Positions 7,906-16,954 of a DNA stretch of 51,334 nucleotides are shown one piece after another. The stretch lies in assembly GCA_036504975.1 (NCBI GenBank), contig DASXUF010000191.1, positions 1 through 51,334 of the forward strand, given 5' to 3'. Position 1 is the first letter of the stretch. Each line of letters starts with the position of its first letter. The DNA comes from Candidatus Binatia bacterium. Lineage in GTDB: Bacteria > Desulfobacterota > Binatia > UBA9968. The notes under the pieces were generated by a model. The model made no database searches. It saw only the letters and a list, made by a program, of their open reading frames with translations, and was not told where the DNA came from. The position numbers were made by a program, and so were the translations under genes.

Positions 7906-9447
7906 ATGCGTCTCAGCGAACTCGTGCAGGCGGGCGAGGTGGAAGAGAGCAAAGGCGATCTTAATCGCGCGATTGCAGGGCTCGCGTACGACTCGCGGCA
8001 GGTCAAGAAAGACTTTGTCTTTTTTGCCGTGCCGGGAGCGCGGACCGACGGGCATGAGTTTATCAAAGACGCTTTCGCGCGCGGCGCCGCCGCCGTCGTC
8101 GTCGAGCGCAAGATCGGGTCTCCTGTTAACTGCGCGTGGATCCGAGTGCGGAGCGTCCGACGCGCCATGGGGACATGGGCGGCCCGGTTCTATGATTATC
8201 CCAGCCGGCGCGTGGCGCTCGTCGGCGTCACGGGAACCAACGGCAAGACCACGGTGACCTACCTACTGGAATCGATCTTTCGCGCCGCCGGGATAGCCGC
8301 CGGAGTCGTCGGGACGGTCAATTACCGTTACCGGGATTGCGTTCTCCCCGCGCCCCATACGACGCCCGAGTCGGTCGATCTCCAACGCCTGCTCGCGGAA
8401 ATGGCCGCCGCCGGCGTGGACAGCGTCGCGATGGAGGTCTCTTCACACGCGCTCGAACTCGAGCGCGTGCGCGGCCTCGATTTCGACGCGGCGATTTTCA
8501 CCAATTTGACGCGCGACCATCTCGATTTTCACCTCGACATGGAGCATTATTTCCTGAGCAAGAGCAAGTTCTTTACCGATTACCTGCCGTCGAGCGCCAA
8601 GAAGGAAAAATCCGCCGTCATCCACGGCGGTGATCCCAAAGGACGCGAGCTGCTGGAAAAAATCGCCAGCCTCGGCGTTCGGCCGGTGAGCTACGGCCAC
8701 GCGCCGGAATGGGACGTCCATCCGGTCGCAGTCAAGGGCGATCTTGACGGTCTTCGCGGCAAGCTCCAGATAGGCGAGCGCGCGGTTGAATTTTCCTCGG
8801 CGCTCGTCGGCGCCGTCAATCTGGAAAATATTTTGGCCGCGGCGGCGGCCGGCTACGCTTTGGGGCTCAAGCCGGAAGCTATCTCCGGCGGCATCGCGCG
8901 GCTCGCGACCGTTCCCGGGAGGCTGGAGAAAGTCGAGAACAGCCGCGGCGTTTCCATCCTGGTCGATTACGCCCACACGCCCGACGCGCTCGAAAGGGCG
9001 CTCACTCTTCTCAAGCCGCTTGCGAAGGGCAGGCTCATCGCCGTTTTCGGCTGCGGCGGCGACCGCGACCGCGGCAAGCGTCCGCTCATGGGCGAAGCCG
9101 CCGGGCGCCTCAGCGACGTCGCTGTTCTCACCTCGGATAATCCGCGCAGCGAAGATCCGCTCAAGATCCTTGAAGAGATTGAAGTGGGGGTTCGTCGTAC
9201 AGACATGAAAAGAGTTTCGGTTCCGAATCCAAAATCCAAAATCCAAAATCCAAAATCGGAGCGCGGTTATTTCGTCGAGCCGGATCGCCGGGCGGCGATT
9301 GGTTTCGCGTTGAGTCGCGCACGCGCGGGCGATCTGGTCCTGATCGCCGGGAAGGGCCACGAGGACTATCAGATTCTGGGCGCGAAGAAGATTCATTTCG
9401 ACGATCGGGAAGTGGCAAGAAAGGAGCTGCAGAAACTGAGTTCTTAG
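7906..9447 (+). CDS. murE: UDP-MurNAc-L-Ala-D-Glu:meso-diaminopimelate ligase MurE
   Basis: A 513-residue Mur ligase adding the third stem-peptide residue in the cytoplasm. The P-loop GTNGKTTVTYL lies near residue 107, followed by TTPESVDLQRLL and NLTRDHLDFH. The C-terminal domain has DNPRSEDP, the signature that selects meso-diaminopimelate over lysine. Odd: shortly after it, positions 9225-9257 consist of 7-bp repeats that encode PKSKIQNPKSE in frame, an insertion in a surface loop that the family normally lacks. The reading frame is kept because the inserted DNA is a multiple of three overall. Confidence 0.96.
   Translation: MRLSELVQAGEVEESKGDLNRAIAGLAYDSRQVKKDFVFFAVPGARTDGHEFIKDAFARGAAAVVVERKIGSPVNCAWIRVRSVRRAMGTWAARFYDYPSRRVALVGVTGTNGKTTVTYLLESIFRAAGIAAGVVGTVNYRYRDCVLPAPHTTPESVDLQRLLAEMAAAGVDSVAMEVSSHALELERVRGLDFDAAIFTNLTRDHLDFHLDMEHYFLSKSKFFTDYLPSSAKKEKSAVIHGGDPKGRELLEKIASLGVRPVSYGHAPEWDVHPVAVKGDLDGLRGKLQIGERAVEFSSALVGAVNLENILAAAAAGYALGLKPEAISGGIARLATVPGRLEKVENSRGVSILVDYAHTPDALERALTLLKPLAKGRLIAVFGCGGDRDRGKRPLMGEAAGRLSDVAVLTSDNPRSEDPLKILEEIEVGVRRTDMKRVSVPNPKSKIQNPKSERGYFVEPDRRAAIGFALSRARAGDLVLIAGKGHEDYQILGAKKIHFDDREVARKELQKLSS
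9225..9257 (+). repeat. Heptamer tandem array inside murE
   Basis: Four perfect copies of CAAAATC (9230-9257) preceded by the partial copy GAATC. The array is translated as part of MurE. It resembles the short tandemly repeated repetitive (STRR) sequences known from cyanobacteria. Confidence 0.9.
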
Positions 9448-9468
9448 TTGTCAGTTTTTAGGTAATTA

Positions 9469-9496
9469 AAAACTTGAAACTCAAAATTAAAAACTC
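9469..9496 (+). repeat. Degenerate heptamer array between murE and murF
   Basis: Four adjoining 7-mers: AAAACTT, GAAACTC, AAAATTA and AAAACTC, in an AT-rich 65-bp spacer that contrasts with the GC-rich genes on both sides. The spacer holds nothing else recognised. Confidence 0.55.
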
Positions 9497-9512
9497 ATGA
9501 ATGCATTTTTAG

Positions 9513-10916
9513 ATGTGGAGCCTGGAAGAGATATTAATGGCTACAGGCGGGAAATTGATCCGGCAAGGCGCGCGTAGCGTCTTCGGCGAAATCGTGACGG
9601 ATTCGAAGAGCGCGAAAAAAGGTTCCGTGTTTGTCGCGCTCAAAGGCGCGAGGTTCGACGGCCACCGTTTCCTCGGCGATGCCGCGCGGCGCGGCGCGGC
9701 GTGTCTACTGGTTCACAAGCGGCCCGTGGCCGGCGGCGCCCTCGGCGGCGCGGCGGTGGTCCGGGTCAAGGACACGCTGGAAGCCCTCGGCCATCTCGCC
9801 CATTACCGGCGCACCGTCGTCGCGCCCAAGGTTCTCGCCATCACGGGGTCGAACGGCAAGACGACGACGAAGGAGATGGTCGCGGCGATCCTCCAAAGCG
9901 CGTCGCTCGACGGCCAACGGCTCAAGGGAAAAGTTTTAAAGACCGAAGGCAATTTCAACAATCTCGTCGGCCTGCCGATGACGCTGCTCCGCCTTCGAGG
10001 CCGTGAGAAGGTCGCGGTCGTGGAAATGGGGACGAGCACTCCCGGAGAGATCGCGCGACTTTGCAGGATCGCCGAGCCCGACATCGGCCTCATCACCTCG
10101 GTCGCCCCGGCGCACCTCAGCGGCCTCAGGACCGTCGCCGGCGTGGCACGGGAAAAGGGACAGCTCTTTCGCGGCATACGCTCCGGCGGCGTCGCCGTCG
10201 TGAACGCCGACGATCCGTGGACGCGACGCCTGGGCGCGAGGTTCAAAGGAACGAAAATCACCTATGGAAAAAGCGGCGCGGTTAGGGCGGAGGGCTGGCG
10301 ATCTCTCGACGCCGGCGAATCCCGCTTTACGCTACGAGTCCAGCGGCAACGCGAGCCCGTCCGTCTGCGATTCTCCGGCGCGCACAATCTCTCCAATGCG
10401 CTGGGCGCGGCGGCGATGGCCCATGGACTGGGAGTCGATATCGCGGCGATCCGCGCGGGCTTGGAATCGGCGCGGCCTTTTGCCATGCGCATGGCGGTCG
10501 AGCGCTGGCGCGGCGTCGGCGTCATCAACGACGCCTACAACGCCAATCCGGCCTCGATGGAGGCGGCGCTCAAAACGCTCGGCCAATTAAAAGCCAAGGG
10601 GAAAAAGATCGCGGTCCTCGGCGATATGCTCGAGCTCGGCGGCGAAGCGCGGGAGCGCCATCGCGCGCTCGGCCGCCAGGCGGCGGCGTGCGGCGTGGAC
10701 CGTCTTTATTTGCTCGGGTCGCAGGCCCGCGCGGTCGCAGCAGGCGCGCGGCGCGCCGGCATGGACCAGGATCGGATAACGATCGGAAAAAATCACCGCC
10801 ACCTTGCGGGGCTCGTCCGAAAACACGCGCGGCGCGGCGACTGGATTCTCTTCAAAGGCTCGCGCGGCATGAAGATGGAAAACGTGCTCGCGGCGCTGAG
10901 AGACAAGGAAGCGTGA
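9513..10916 (+). CDS. murF: UDP-MurNAc-tripeptide:D-alanyl-D-alanine ligase MurF
   Basis: A 467-residue Mur ligase that adds D-Ala-D-Ala to the UDP-linked tripeptide. The N-terminal domain has VTDSKSAKKGSVFVALKG; the P-loop is ITGSNGKTTTKEM near residue 112; the nucleotide site follows with KTEGNFNNLVGLPMTLL and EMGTSTPGEI, and the C-terminal domain has INDAYNANPASMEAAL and VLGDMLELGGEA. Several alternative ATGs lie just upstream but are out of frame or stopped, so ATG 9513 is the start; no clear Shine-Dalgarno is seen. mraY begins three bases after the stop. Confidence 0.96.
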   Translation: MWSLEEILMATGGKLIRQGARSVFGEIVTDSKSAKKGSVFVALKGARFDGHRFLGDAARRGAACLLVHKRPVAGGALGGAAVVRVKDTLEALGHLAHYRRTVVAPKVLAITGSNGKTTTKEMVAAILQSASLDGQRLKGKVLKTEGNFNNLVGLPMTLLRLRGREKVAVVEMGTSTPGEIARLCRIAEPDIGLITSVAPAHLSGLRTVAGVAREKGQLFRGIRSGGVAVVNADDPWTRRLGARFKGTKITYGKSGAVRAEGWRSLDAGESRFTLRVQRQREPVRLRFSGAHNLSNALGAAAMAHGLGVDIAAIRAGLESARPFAMRMAVERWRGVGVINDAYNANPASMEAALKTLGQLKAKGKKIAVLGDMLELGGEARERHRALGRQAAACGVDRLYLLGSQARAVAAGARRAGMDQDRITIGKNHRHLAGLVRKHARRGDWILFKGSRGMKMENVLAALRDKEA

Positions 10917-10919
10917 TCT

Positions 10920-11996
10920 TTGCTTTATTATTTTCTCTATCCCCTGCACACGACCTACTCGGCGTTCAACGTTTTTCGCTACATCACCTTCCGCGCCGCG
11001 ATGGCCGCGCTGACGGCGCTGTTGATCTCGTTTCTGTTCGGACCGTCGTTGATCCGCTCGCTCTCCGCCATGCAGATGCGCCAGCCGATTCGCGACGACG
11101 GCCCGGCGGGGCACGCGGTGAAGGCGGGGACACCGACCATGGGCGGCGTGCTCATCATCCTCGCGCTGTTCTTCGCCACCGTGATGCTGGCCGATATCGG
11201 CAATCCTTACATCACCATCGCCGTGCTGGTGACGGCGGGATTCGCCGTGATCGGATTTATCGACGACTCGCTCAAGCTGCAACAAAAAAGCAGCCGCGGC
11301 CTGCCGGCACGGGTCAAATTCCTGCTCCAGATGCTCGTCGCGCTCGTCGCCGCGATCATGCTCTATCGCCAGCCTTTTTTCAGCAGCGTGCTGGCGGTTC
11401 CGTTTCTGAAGAACGTCCGCCCGGACCTCGGCATCTGGTACATCCCCTTTTCGATGCTGGTCGTCGTCGGCGCCTCCAACGCCGTCAACCTGACCGACGG
11501 TCTCGACGGTCTCGCGATCGGACCGGTGATGATTTCGGCGGGAACCTATGGCTTGATCGCCTATGTGACCGGCCACAAGGCTTTGGCCGAATACCTGCAG
11601 ATCCCGTACGTGCCCGGCGTCGGCGAGCTCACCGTCTTTTGCGCCGCCGTCGTCGCCTCGGGGCTCGGCTTTCTCTGGTTCAATGCTTATCCGGCGCAGA
11701 TGTTCATGGGCGACGTCGGCTCTCTCGCTCTGGGCTCGGCTCTGGGCATCGTCGCCGTCATGACCAAGAACGAAATCCTTTTGATTATCGTCGGCGGCAT
11801 CTTCGTGATCGAGGCCCTGTCGGTGATCTTTCAGGTGGCGTCTTACAAGCTCCGGCGCAAGCGGGTCTTTCTGATGGCGCCGATCCACCACCATTACGAG
11901 CTCAAAGGATGGCCCGAGCCTCAGATCATCGTCCGTTTCTGGATCATCTCGATCATCTGCTCGCTGATCGCGCTCAGCACGTTGAAGCTCAGATGA
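10920..11996 (+). CDS. mraY: Phospho-MurNAc-pentapeptide transferase MraY
   Basis: A 358-residue polytopic membrane enzyme (about ten membrane segments) that moves phospho-MurNAc-pentapeptide to undecaprenyl phosphate, forming lipid I. Signatures: TPTMGGVLI, the Mg-binding IDDSLKL, NAVNLTDGLDGLAIG, FMGDVGSLALGS and the histidine cluster PIHHHYELKGWPE. The start is TTG at 10920, three bases after the murF stop, giving LYYFLYPLHTTYSAFNVFRYITFR, which matches the family's N-terminus. Confidence 0.97.
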   Translation: MLYYFLYPLHTTYSAFNVFRYITFRAAMAALTALLISFLFGPSLIRSLSAMQMRQPIRDDGPAGHAVKAGTPTMGGVLIILALFFATVMLADIGNPYITIAVLVTAGFAVIGFIDDSLKLQQKSSRGLPARVKFLLQMLVALVAAIMLYRQPFFSSVLAVPFLKNVRPDLGIWYIPFSMLVVVGASNAVNLTDGLDGLAIGPVMISAGTYGLIAYVTGHKALAEYLQIPYVPGVGELTVFCAAVVASGLGFLWFNAYPAQMFMGDVGSLALGSALGIVAVMTKNEILLIIVGGIFVIEALSVIFQVASYKLRRKRVFLMAPIHHHYELKGWPEPQIIVRFWIISIICSLIALSTLKLR

Positions 11997-12008
11997 AGAA
12001 GACCTTGG

Positions 12009-13343
12009 ATGGAGTTGAAGGGAAAAAAGGTGATGGTGCTCGGTGCGGCGCGAACCGGCATTGCAACCGCTCGGTTTACCGCGCAACGCGGAGCGGAGGT
12101 TCTCGTTACCGATCGCAGAAGCGGAGCCGAGCTTAGCGGCGAAATGAAAGCTCTCGCCGGCTTGCCGATTCGTTTTCTACTCGGCGGCGAAGATCCGGCG
12201 TGGGTGGAAGGAGTCGATCTCGTGATCCCGAGTCCGGGCGTGCCGCAGGAAAATCCGCTGCTTCGAGAGGCCGGCCGGCGCGGCATCGAGATCCTGAGCG
12301 AGATCGAGTTGGCGTATCGTTTTATCCGCGCGCCTTTGATTGCGATCACCGGCACCAACGGCAAGAGCACGACGACGGCGCTCGTCGGAGAGATGCTCAA
12401 GGCCGGCGGCTTCAATATTTTTGTCGGCGGCAATATCGGCGCGCCGCTGATCGGCTTCGCCGGCGGCGATTGGGATTGGGGCGTGGTGGAGGTCAGCAGC
12501 TTTCAGCTCGAGTGGGTGGAAGAATTCCAACCGAGGATCGCGGCGCTTCTCAATCTGACCGAAGACCATCTCGACCGCTATACGACCTTTCAAGCTTACT
12601 GCGAGGCCAAGGAGCGAATCTTCGACGCGCAGAACGACGACGACATCGCGATACTCAATCACGACGACCCTCGGGTCTGGTCCATGAGAGAGCGCATCTG
12701 CGCGCGCGTCGTTTCCTTCGGCTGGGAAGCCGTGAACGACGGCGTCTTTGCCGCGAAGGAAGAAATCGTTTGGCGGAGCGCCGGCCAACAGGAGCGCTTC
12801 TCGCTGGCGCGCGCCAAGATCCAGGGAGTGCACAACGTCGAGAACCTGATGGCCGCGATCGCGGCTGCCGGGGCGGCCGGCGTTCCCTCGGCGGCGATCC
12901 AAAAAGTCATCGACGGTTTCGCCGGCCTCGAGCACCGTCTGGAATTCGTGCGCGACAAAAACGGCGTCCGCTACTTCAACGATTCCAAGGGCACCAACGT
13001 CGGCGCTGTGGTGAAGTCGCTGGCCGGTTTTTCTTCGCCGGTGCTGCTCCTGGCTGGCGGCGTCGATAAAGGCGGAGACTATGGGCCCTTGGAAAAAGAA
13101 GTCCGGCGCACGGTTAAAAAGCTCATTCTCTTCGGCGCGGCCAAGGAAAAGATCTGCGCCGCGCTGGGGCACCTGACCGAGACCGTCCTCGTGGAAGATC
13201 TCGCGGCGGCGGTGCGCGACGCCGACCAGAGCAGCCGCTCGGGCGACGTCGTGCTGCTCTCTCCCGCCTGCTCGAGTTTCGACATGTTTCGCGACTACAC
13301 GGAAAGGGGAAAGCGATTCAAGGCGTTGGTTCAAGAATTGTAA
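12009..13343 (+). CDS. murD: UDP-MurNAc-L-alanine:D-glutamate ligase MurD
   Basis: A 444-residue Mur ligase adding D-glutamate to UDP-MurNAc-L-Ala. The N-terminal Rossmann part is VMVLGAARTGIATARF; the P-loop is ITGTNGKSTTTALVGEM near residue 115; further motifs are EVSSFQLEW, LNLTEDHLDRY and the C-terminal YFNDSKGTNVGAVVKSL and LLAGGVDKGGDY. It ends in LSPACSSFDMFRDYTERGKRFKALV, the standard end. The stop lies close to, and possibly inside, the true start of ftsW. Confidence 0.97.
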   Translation: MELKGKKVMVLGAARTGIATARFTAQRGAEVLVTDRRSGAELSGEMKALAGLPIRFLLGGEDPAWVEGVDLVIPSPGVPQENPLLREAGRRGIEILSEIELAYRFIRAPLIAITGTNGKSTTTALVGEMLKAGGFNIFVGGNIGAPLIGFAGGDWDWGVVEVSSFQLEWVEEFQPRIAALLNLTEDHLDRYTTFQAYCEAKERIFDAQNDDDIAILNHDDPRVWSMRERICARVVSFGWEAVNDGVFAAKEEIVWRSAGQQERFSLARAKIQGVHNVENLMAAIAAAGAAGVPSAAIQKVIDGFAGLEHRLEFVRDKNGVRYFNDSKGTNVGAVVKSLAGFSSPVLLLAGGVDKGGDYGPLEKEVRRTVKKLILFGAAKEKICAALGHLTETVLVEDLAAAVRDADQSSRSGDVVLLSPACSSFDMFRDYTERGKRFKALVQEL

Positions 13344-13381
13344 GAAACGGCGTCGCCGTCGACCCGTGGATCTTCTTTGCC

Positions 13382-14434
13382 GTGACCGCCCTTTTAGCGG
13401 TCGGCATCACGATGGTGCTCAGCACCAGCTATCTTTATGCCCAGGAGCGCTTCGGCGACGGCACCTACTTTTTCCGCAAGCAGTTCATCGCCGTCGGCCT
13501 CGGGCTCGTGGGACTTTTCATTGCCGCGCTGATTCCGCCTCCGGAGTACCGGCGCTTTGCCTATCCGCTGCTGGGTCTCGTCCTGGTTTTGTTGATTCTG
13601 CTCCTGGTACCGGGCATCGGCCTGGTGCGCGGCGGCGCGCGCCGCTGGCTCGGCATCGGCGGCTTCGCGTTTCAGCCCGCCGAGCTGGCGAAGCTCGCGC
13701 TCGTGCTTTATCTGGCGCACTCGCTGGCGAAAAAATCCGACAAGATCGCCAGTTTTTCCATCGGCGTGCTGCCGCATCTGGTCGTCGGCGGACTTTTCCT
13801 CGGGCTGATCGTCATGGAGCCCGATCTGGGCACGGCGGTAACGCTCGGCCTGCTCCTCTTTCTCATGCTCTTCGTCGCCGGCGTCAAGCCGGTGCATCTC
13901 GGGCTGGTCGTATTAGCTGCGCTGCCGGTCGTCGCCTTCACGGTAACGGGCGCTGAGTACCGCATACGGCGACTGATGACGTTTATGGATCCGTGGGCGG
14001 ATGCTTCGAAGAGCGGCTTTCAGATCATTCAGTCTTACATCGCGTTCGGCTCGGGCCAATTGTGGGGCCGCGGCCTCGGTGAGAGCCGCCAGAAGCTTTT
14101 TTATCTGCCGGAGGCGCATACCGATTTTATTTTTTCCGTCATCGGAGAGGAGATGGGGCTTTTGGGCGCGCTCGCCGTGTTGGCGCTCTTCGCCGTCATC
14201 ATCCTGCGCGGGCTCAGCCTGGCGGGCAGGATCGAGGATCCATTCAGCCAACACCTGGCGTTTGGGCTCACGACTCTCCTCGCGCTCCAGGCCTTGATCC
14301 ACATGAGCGTCGTCATGGGACTGATGCCGACCAAGGGGCTGGTGCTGCCGTTTATCAGCTACGGCGGCTCGGCGATGGTGATCAACCTGATCGAAGCGGG
14401 CATGTTGCTCAGTTTATCGCGCGGGAGACGTTGA
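13382..14434 (+). CDS. ftsW: Lipid II polymerase/division protein FtsW
   Basis: A 350-residue SEDS protein with about ten membrane segments, the septal glycosyltransferase working with FtsI. Signatures: FFRKQFIAVGLGL, GGARRWLGIGGFAFQPAELAKLALVLYLA, VMEPDLGTAVTL, GLGESRQKLFYLPEAHTDFIFSVIGEE and GLVLPFISYGGSAM. The first canonical in-frame start is GTG 13382, but the frame upstream reads DPWIFFAV directly before it, which looks like the natural first membrane segment of FtsW. The only start-like codon that would include it is ATT 13337, which overlaps the murD stop. The N-terminus is therefore unsure. Confidence 0.94.
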   Translation: MTALLAVGITMVLSTSYLYAQERFGDGTYFFRKQFIAVGLGLVGLFIAALIPPPEYRRFAYPLLGLVLVLLILLLVPGIGLVRGGARRWLGIGGFAFQPAELAKLALVLYLAHSLAKKSDKIASFSIGVLPHLVVGGLFLGLIVMEPDLGTAVTLGLLLFLMLFVAGVKPVHLGLVVLAALPVVAFTVTGAEYRIRRLMTFMDPWADASKSGFQIIQSYIAFGSGQLWGRGLGESRQKLFYLPEAHTDFIFSVIGEEMGLLGALAVLALFAVIILRGLSLAGRIEDPFSQHLAFGLTTLLALQALIHMSVVMGLMPTKGLVLPFISYGGSAMVINLIEAGMLLSLSRGRR

Positions 14435-14436
14435 GA

Positions 14437-15546
14437 ATGAGAGTGATCATGGCCGGCGGGGGAACCGGAGGTCACCTCTTCCCCGGCCTGGCCGTGGCGC
14501 ATGAATTTCGCAAGCGGGACGCCATGACGGAGATTTTGTTTGTCGGCACGAAGATAGGGATCGAGGCCCGGGCGGTTCCGGCCGCGGGTTTTCCCCTCGA
14601 GACGCTGCCGGTGAGAGGACTCAAGGGCCGCGGGCTCCGCGGCATGATGCAAGCGATGTACGGCATCCCGGCCGGATTTTTTCGCTCGCTCGGGATCCTC
14701 AAGCGGTTCCGGCCCGATTGCGTCATCGGACTCGGCGGCTACGCGTCCGGACCTTTATTGGTTGCGGCCAGGACGAAAGGAATTCGTCTAGCGGTGATGG
14801 AGCAGAACCTGCGCCCCGGACTCACCAATAAAATTTTGGGGAAAATCGCGGACCGGATCTTTACCGCGTTCGCCGGCGCCGCCGGTTTTTTTCCCGCGGG
14901 CCGCGTGGTCGAGACCGGAAATCCCGTGCGCTGGGGAAAACTCCCTGAAGTGAGGAAGGACGCCAAGTTCACGGTGCTCATTTTCGGCGGCAGCCAGGGC
15001 GCGCGCCGTATCAATCAGTCGGCCGTCGAGATGCTCAAGAGCCTGCAAGATTTGGATGCGGAGATTCGGATCGTTCATCAGACCGGCGAGGCGGATCTCA
15101 AATGGGTCAAAGCCGCGTACGCCGCTGTGTCGTTTGAAGCCGAAGTGGTTCCGTTCATCGGTGCGATGGACGAGGCGTACGCGCGCGCGGATCTCGTCGT
15201 CTGCCGGGCGGGGGCGGCGACGCTCGCCGAGCTTACGGTCTTCGGCAAGCCGGCGATTCTAATTCCTTATCCATACGCGGCCTACGATCACCAGCGCCTG
15301 CAAGCGGAGGCGCTCCGCGACCACGGCGCGGCCGAAATGATCCTCGACCGGCAACTCGACGGCGGCAAGCTGGCAGCGCGCATTCGCGCTCTGTATCAGG
15401 ACCGCGCGCGGCTTGCCGTCATGGCGCGCGCGGCCGAACGGCTCGGCCGCCCGGACGCGGCAAAAAAAATCGTCGATGAGTGTTACGCGTTGGTGAAGAA
15501 TTCAGAATCCAGAATTCAGAAGCCAGAAGCGGGGAGGGGATTCTGA
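14437..15546 (+). CDS. murG: UDP-GlcNAc:undecaprenyl-PP-MurNAc-pentapeptide GlcNAc transferase MurG
   Basis: A 369-residue GT28 enzyme that makes lipid II at the inner membrane face. It has the G-loop MAGGGTGGHLFPGLAVA at the N-terminus, GLGGYASGPLLVAA, the second G-loop IFGGSQGARRIN, and the donor-site CRAGAATLAELTVFGKPAILIPYPYAAYDHQ. The ATG at 14437 is preferred over TTG 14431 because GGGAG lies nine bases upstream. Odd: the last fifteen or so residues (SESRIQKPEAGRGF) are encoded by the heptamer repeat at 15503-15567 and extend past the normal family end. Confidence 0.96.
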   Translation: MRVIMAGGGTGGHLFPGLAVAHEFRKRDAMTEILFVGTKIGIEARAVPAAGFPLETLPVRGLKGRGLRGMMQAMYGIPAGFFRSLGILKRFRPDCVIGLGGYASGPLLVAARTKGIRLAVMEQNLRPGLTNKILGKIADRIFTAFAGAAGFFPAGRVVETGNPVRWGKLPEVRKDAKFTVLIFGGSQGARRINQSAVEMLKSLQDLDAEIRIVHQTGEADLKWVKAAYAAVSFEAEVVPFIGAMDEAYARADLVVCRAGAATLAELTVFGKPAILIPYPYAAYDHQRLQAEALRDHGAAEMILDRQLDGGKLAARIRALYQDRARLAVMARAAERLGRPDAAKKIVDECYALVKNSESRIQKPEAGRGF

Positions 15547-15567
15547 CTCCTGGCTCCTGGATTCTGA
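15503..15567 (+). repeat. Inverted heptamer arrays at the murG 3' end
   Basis: Left arm: CAGAATC, CAGAATT, CAGAAGC, CAGAAGC (15503-15530). Right arm, read on the minus strand: CAGAATC, CAGGAGC, CAGGAGT, CAGAATC (about 15567 down to 15540). The arms are imperfectly complementary around a G-rich spacer and could fold into a long hairpin across the murG stop. Confidence 0.85.
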
Positions 15568-15580
15568 ATACTAGAGAGAA

Positions 15581-16954
15581 ATGTTTGAGAAAAAACACCG
15601 GGTCCACTTCGTCGGGATCGGCGGCATCGGCATGAGCGGCATCGCCGAAGTTCTCCTGAATCTCGGCTATTCGGTCACCGGCTCGGATCTGCGCAAGAGC
15701 GAGGCGACCGAGAGGCTCAGCTCCCTCGGAGCGAATATTTCCCTCGGCCACCGCGATGCCAATCTCCGCGGCGACCCGTCGGTCGTGGTGATCTCCACCG
15801 CCGTTAAATTCTCCAATCCGGAGGTGCTCGAGGCGCGCCGGCGCAATATTCCCGTCATACCGCGCGCCGAGATGCTGGCCGAGCTGATGCGGATGAAATA
15901 CGGCGTCGCCGTCGCCGGCAGCCACGGCAAGACGACGACGACTTCCATGATCGCCGCCATCCTCAGCGCCGCCGGCCTCGATCCCACGATGGTCATCGGC
16001 GGCCGAGTCCGGTCGCTCGGCAGCAACGCCAAGCTGGGGCAGGGAGATTTTCTGGTCGCCGAAGCGGACGAGAGCGACGGGACTTTTCTTTTACTCTCGC
16101 CGACCATCGCCGTCGTCACCAACATCGACCGCGAGCATATGGATTTTTACCAGACGATGGATCGTCTCACGGAGAGCTTTCTCGAATTCATCAACAAGAT
16201 TCCCTTCTACGGCCTCGCCGTTCTCTGCCTCGACCATCCCAACGTGCGCGCGCTGTTGCCCAAGGTCAAAAAGCGCTACGTCACCTACGGATTTTCTCTC
16301 GAGGCCGAGTACATCGCTGAAGACGTGAAGCTGCACCCCATGGGCGTCGAGTTTTCGGTCCGGCGCGGCGCGACGAGCCTGGGGCTGCTGCGGCTCCGGT
16401 CTCCGGGGCGCCACAGCGCGCTCAACGCTCTGGCCGCCATCGCCGCCGCCCAAGAGCTGGAAATTCCTTTTGACAGAATCGCGGCGGGGCTGGAGTCCTT
16501 CACGGGTATTCACCGGCGCTTCGAAGTCAAAGGCGAGCCTCGAGGGATTCTCGTCATCGACGACTACGGCCATCATCCGGTGGAAGTCCAGGCGACGATC
16601 GAGGCGATTCGCGAGAGCTGGAACCGGCCGCTCACGGTTATCTTTCAGCCGCACCGCTACAGCCGGACGCGCGATTTGTTCGACGACTTTCTCGCGTCGT
16701 TCGACAAGGCGGACCGCCTGCTCTTGACGCAAATTTATGCCGCCGGCGAAGAGGCGATCGCAGGCACGTCCGGGAAGTCGCTCTATCAAGCGATCAAGCG
16801 CCGCGGTCACCTCGAAGTCGAATACGTCGCCAATAAGGAGGAGATGGTCGAGCGCCTGTTGCCGAAGCTGCAATCGGGAGACATCGTGCTCACGCTCGGC
16901 GCGGGCGACATCTATAAGGTGGGAGAGAAATTGGTGGAGGCGCTGCAGCGATGA
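15581..16954 (+). CDS. murC: UDP-MurNAc:L-alanine ligase MurC
   Basis: A 457-residue Mur ligase, the first stem-peptide step. Signatures: HFVGIGGIGMSGIAEVLLNLGY at the N-terminus, the P-loop VAGSHGKTTTTSMIA near residue 110, EADESDGTFLLLSP, NIDREHMDFY, FTGIHRRFEVKG, DDYGHHPVEVQATIEA and FQPHRYSRTRDLFDDF. The end has LTLGAGDIYKVGE. The ATG at 15581 follows AGAGAG. murB follows only after 154 bp, a long gap for this cluster. Confidence 0.97.
   Translation: MFEKKHRVHFVGIGGIGMSGIAEVLLNLGYSVTGSDLRKSEATERLSSLGANISLGHRDANLRGDPSVVVISTAVKFSNPEVLEARRRNIPVIPRAEMLAELMRMKYGVAVAGSHGKTTTTSMIAAILSAAGLDPTMVIGGRVRSLGSNAKLGQGDFLVAEADESDGTFLLLSPTIAVVTNIDREHMDFYQTMDRLTESFLEFINKIPFYGLAVLCLDHPNVRALLPKVKKRYVTYGFSLEAEYIAEDVKLHPMGVEFSVRRGATSLGLLRLRSPGRHSALNALAAIAAAQELEIPFDRIAAGLESFTGIHRRFEVKGEPRGILVIDDYGHHPVEVQATIEAIRESWNRPLTVIFQPHRYSRTRDLFDDFLASFDKADRLLLTQIYAAGEEAIAGTSGKSLYQAIKRRGHLEVEYVANKEEMVERLLPKLQSGDIVLTLGAGDIYKVGEKLVEALQR

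Noticed and set aside
9225..9257. CRISPR-like array
   Set aside because: Units are 7 bp without spacers, unlike CRISPR; no cas genes in the window.
10143..10160. TGGCAC inside murF as a plus-strand sigma-54 promoter
   Set aside because: No TTGC at the required distance and located inside a gene.
10587..12086. A 499-codon open frame antisense to murF and mraY
   Set aside because: Covers two certain genes on the other strand; the product is His/Arg/Asp-rich in the way typical of antisense frames.
10688..12136. A 482-codon plus-strand frame overlapping murF, mraY and murD out of phase
   Set aside because: Arg/Ala-rich shadow of three certain genes.
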